Positions 61,487-64,000 of a DNA stretch of 64,000 nt are shown piece by piece. Both the position numbers and the translations under genes were made by a program. The notes under the pieces are model-generated. The model had not been told where the DNA came from, did no database searches, and saw nothing but the letters and a program-made list of their open reading frames with translations. This DNA comes from Okibacterium fritillariae (GTDB taxonomy: Bacteria > Actinomycetota > Actinomycetes > Actinomycetales > Microbacteriaceae), in the NCBI RefSeq assembly GCF_900167575.1, contig NZ_FUZP01000003.1, positions 124,001 to 188,000 of the forward strand. The letters are read 5' to 3'. The first letter of the stretch is position 1; every line of letters begins with the position of its first letter.

Positions 61487-63004
61487 ATGAGCATTTGGCG
61501 CACGAAGAGTGTCGAAGAATCGCTGGCCGACAGCAAGCTGGAGGGTCAGAGCCTGAAGCGCTCGCTCGGCCCCGTCGACCTCGCGCTCATGGGCGTCGCG
61601 GTCGCGGTGGGCGCCGGAATCTTCTCGGTCGGCGCCAAGGCCGCGGCCAACTATGCGGGCCCGTCGGTGACGATCGCGTTCGTCTTCGCCGCCGTCACGT
61701 GTGCGCTCGCGATCATGTGTTACGCCGAGTTCGCCTCGGCCGTGCCGGTCGCCGGTTCGGCCTACACCTTCACCTATGCCACGCTCGGCGAGTTACTCGC
61801 CTGGATCATCGGCTGGGACCTGATCCTCGAAATGCTCACCGCCGCGGCCGTGATCGCCAAGTACTGGGGCATCTACCTGGCCGACGTCTTCGCCATCCTG
61901 GGGTGGAACGTGCCCAAGACGCTAGACGTCTTCGGCGTGCAGATCAGCTGGGGCGCGTTCATCATCGTCGCCATCTTCACCACCCTGCTAGCCATCGGCA
62001 CGCAGCTCTCCTCGCGCGTCAGCTCGGTGTTCACGATCATCAAGATCGCCATCGTGTTGTTCGTCATCGTGGTGGGCGCGTTCTTCATCCGCCCCGAGAA
62101 CTACTCGCCGTTCATCCCGCCGGCCGTTCCCACCGAGGGCGGCGCAGCGGATGTCTGGACCCAATCACTCTTCGCCTTCGCCACGGGTGCGCAGCCCGCA
62201 CAATACGGTTTCTTCGGACTCATCGCCGGAGCATCCCTCGTCTTCTTCGCCTTCATCGGCTTCGACGTCGTGGCCACGAGCGCCGAGGAGGTGCGCAACC
62301 CGCAGAAGAACCTGCCGCGCGGAATCTTCGCGGGCCTCGGCATCGTCACCGTGCTCTACATCGGCGTCACCCTGGTGCTCACGGGCATGGTGCCCTACAC
62401 GACCCTCGCCGAAGCCGACGATCCCTCGCTCAGCACGGCTTTCACGGCCGTCGGCGCGAACTGGGCCGCCGGCATCATCTCGGTCGGCATCCTCGTGGGC
62501 CTCACCACCGTCATCATGGTGCTGCTGCTCGGCCTCGCGCGCGTGATCTTCGCCATGAGCCGCGACGGCCTGCTGCCCGGATGGCTGAGCAAGACGTCAT
62601 CCAAGAGCAAGACGCCCATCCGCACGCAGATCATCGTCGGCGCCCTCGTGGCCGTCATCGCCGGCTTCACCGACGTCGGCGTGCTCGAAGAAATGATCAA
62701 CATCGGCACACTGTCGGCGTTCGTGCTCGTGAGCATCGGCGTGGTCGTGCTGCGCAAGAAGCGGCCCGACCTGCCGCGCGCGTTCAAGGTTCCGCTGTCG
62801 CCGTATCTGCCGATCCTGTCGGCCGCGCTCTGCCTGTGGCTCATGCTCGGGCTCACGACGCTCACGTGGGTGCGGTTCGCGGCGTGGCTGGCACTCGGCC
62901 TCATCATCTACTTCACCTACAGCCGCCGTCACTCGCGCGTGGGCCTGGCCGAGAAAGCCGCGTCGGGCGCGTTGCGTGACGGGTCCACCGAGCCGCGGGC
63001 CTGA
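61487..63004 (+). CDS. APC-family amino acid permease
   Basis: 505-aa transporter with twelve helices: LALMGVAVAVGAGIFSVGA (first helix with the GAG motif), CYAEFASAVPVAGSAYTF, FFAFIGFDVVATSAEEVRNP (Glu pair in helix 8) and VLRKKRPDLPRAFKVPLSPY. This is the cationic-amino-acid (CAT) branch layout. Start ATG 61487. No operon partner is certain; the spacing to the SfnG-like gene is 154 bases. Confidence 0.92.
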   Translation: MSIWRTKSVEESLADSKLEGQSLKRSLGPVDLALMGVAVAVGAGIFSVGAKAAANYAGPSVTIAFVFAAVTCALAIMCYAEFASAVPVAGSAYTFTYATLGELLAWIIGWDLILEMLTAAAVIAKYWGIYLADVFAILGWNVPKTLDVFGVQISWGAFIIVAIFTTLLAIGTQLSSRVSSVFTIIKIAIVLFVIVVGAFFIRPENYSPFIPPAVPTEGGAADVWTQSLFAFATGAQPAQYGFFGLIAGASLVFFAFIGFDVVATSAEEVRNPQKNLPRGIFAGLGIVTVLYIGVTLVLTGMVPYTTLAEADDPSLSTAFTAVGANWAAGIISVGILVGLTTVIMVLLLGLARVIFAMSRDGLLPGWLSKTSSKSKTPIRTQIIVGALVAVIAGFTDVGVLEEMINIGTLSAFVLVSIGVVVLRKKRPDLPRAFKVPLSPYLPILSAALCLWLMLGLTTLTWVRFAAWLALGLIIYFTYSRRHSRVGLAEKAASGALRDGSTEPRA

Positions 63005-63036
63005 TCGGGAATGCCGCGGGCGCGACATCCGTTTTC

Positions 63037-63954
63037 ATGAATATGAATACGTTTGAGGCGACCGTGCCCACGCCCGGCGACAAGCTCGCCGCCGACACCG
63101 CAATGGGCCCCGTGACACTGCTCGTGGCCGACCTGGATGGCATGACCGCCTACTACCGGGACGCCGTCACGCTGCGTGTGCTCAGCGCCGACCGACACAC
63201 CGTCACGCTCGGCCGCGGCACCACGCCCGTCGTCATCCTCGAGCACTCCCCCGCCCTGGCGCACGCGCCCAGCGGCTCGGCCGGGCTGTTCCACACCGCC
63301 ATCCTGTTCGACACGCAGGCGGCCCTCGCGGCATCCCTCTACTCGGTGGCGCGCCACGCGCCCGGAACCTTCACGGGCAGCGCCGACCACCTCGTCAGCC
63401 AGGCCTTCTACTTCACCGACCCCGAGGGCAACGGCGTCGAACTCTATTGGGACCGCGACCGCAGCACCTGGAGCTGGGTGCACGGCCAGGTCGAGATGGA
63501 CACCATCTTCCTCGACCCCAACCAGTACCTCGCCGACCACCTCACCGACGAGGCAGCCGACGCCCCGGGCGACGAGACGCTCTTCGGCGGCGCGCGCGTC
63601 GGCCACATCCACCTCTCGGTGGGGGATGTCGCCACCGCCCGCAGCTTCTACGTCGACACGCTCGGCTTCGACCAGACGGCGGCCGTCGGCAACACGGCCG
63701 TCTTCGTGTCGGCGGGCGGCTACCACCACCACATGGCCATGAACGTCTGGAACTCGCGCGGAGCCGGGCCGCGCATGCCCGCGCTCGGCCTCGGCCGCGT
63801 CGACATCGTCGTGCCCGACGGCGACGCGCTCGGCGCGCTGGGCGAGCGCCTGGCGCACTACCGCGTCGAGCGTCAGGACGACGGGCGCACCGTGAGCTTC
63901 GACGACCCGTGGAACAACCGCCTGTTCGTCACGACGGGCGCCGGCGCGGCCTAA
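63037..63954 (+). CDS. VOC-family extradiol-dioxygenase-like protein (CatE type)
   Basis: 305-aa two-domain vicinal-oxygen-chelate protein. Metal-type residues appear as His in GLFHTAILF, Glu in DPEGNGVELYWDRD, His in GHIHLSVGDVATARSFY and the closing FDDPWNNRLFV. This pattern is the CatE-like catechol-2,3-dioxygenase/glyoxalase group; activity is not certain because many such proteins have other substrates. It follows the permease by 32 bases, so it may be co-transcribed. Confidence 0.88.
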   Translation: MNMNTFEATVPTPGDKLAADTAMGPVTLLVADLDGMTAYYRDAVTLRVLSADRHTVTLGRGTTPVVILEHSPALAHAPSGSAGLFHTAILFDTQAALAASLYSVARHAPGTFTGSADHLVSQAFYFTDPEGNGVELYWDRDRSTWSWVHGQVEMDTIFLDPNQYLADHLTDEAADAPGDETLFGGARVGHIHLSVGDVATARSFYVDTLGFDQTAAVGNTAVFVSAGGYHHHMAMNVWNSRGAGPRMPALGLGRVDIVVPDGDALGALGERLAHYRVERQDDGRTVSFDDPWNNRLFVTTGAGAA

Positions 63955-64000
63955 GCGGGGCGTTCCCGCTGCACATTCGCAGCTTTGGGCGACCCCGGCC

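Overview
The window is high-GC DNA with dense, mostly non-overlapping genes, many GTG starts, lipoproteins with LTAC-type lipoboxes, sortase-like C-terminal anchors and a Gram-positive cell-wall enzyme. This points to an actinobacterium. The gene families and the recurrent GGATGC word suggest Microbacteriaceae, but that family call is inference. I found no rRNA, tRNA, CRISPR array or intact insertion sequence; this looks like chromosome.

Layout. 0-8 kb: a LacI regulator faces a sugar ABC transporter (binding protein plus two permeases) that runs into two secreted GH43 glycosidases, a likely arabinan or arabinoxylan oligosaccharide locus with a good promoter and an operator. 8-14 kb: a DUF3800 remnant, a class-V aminotransferase divergent from a LysR regulator, an FBP zinc-finger protein, a wall-anchored 5'-nucleotidase and a small gene broken by a one-base frameshift. 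14-19.4 kb: manganese catalase, then three glycosyltransferases with a TetR regulator resembling gamma-butyrolactone receptors. 19.4-21.2 kb: a sterol-carrier-family gene and purD. 21.2-22.5 kb: an AT-richer patch with a two-gene unknown cassette and a HipB-like HTH gene without hipA. 22.5-27.1 kb: mixed housekeeping and accessory genes.

27.1-32.5 kb is a zinc uptake locus of the Azt type: ATPase, permease, zinc-binding lipoprotein and two beta-propeller lipoproteins. A Zur-like palindrome lies between the divergent aztA and aztB, and aztB looks leaderless. 32.6-41.2 kb: SRPBCC protein, aldo/keto reductase, a large polysaccharide deacetylase with cell-wall-binding repeats, and a CitA/CitB-type two-component system divergent from a CitMHS citrate transporter. 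41.2-46 kb: GNAT, an MFS exporter with its PadR regulator and a cluster of operator half-sites, then about 760 bases without a convincing gene carrying a 33-bp and a 20-bp tandem array, then an OhrR-like regulator.

46-53 kb: membrane protein, purC, histidine phosphatase with NAD(P)HX dehydratase, an ABC exporter pair, a small acidic protein and an MSMEG_6728-family protein. 53-57.8 kb: bifunctional PutA divergent from a LysR/ArgP-like regulator. 57.8-59.1 kb: a yybP-ykoY manganese riboswitch in front of a TerC-family membrane protein. 59.1-64 kb: a GH114 lipoprotein, an SfnG-like flavin monooxygenase, an APC permease and a VOC dioxygenase-like protein.

The strongest regulatory observations are the riboswitch, the Zur site with a leaderless aztB, and the PadR operator cluster. 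The least explained DNA is the tandem-repeat region at 44.6-45.1 kb. Metal handling recurs: a zinc locus, manganese catalase and a manganese riboswitch with TerC all lie within 45 kb.
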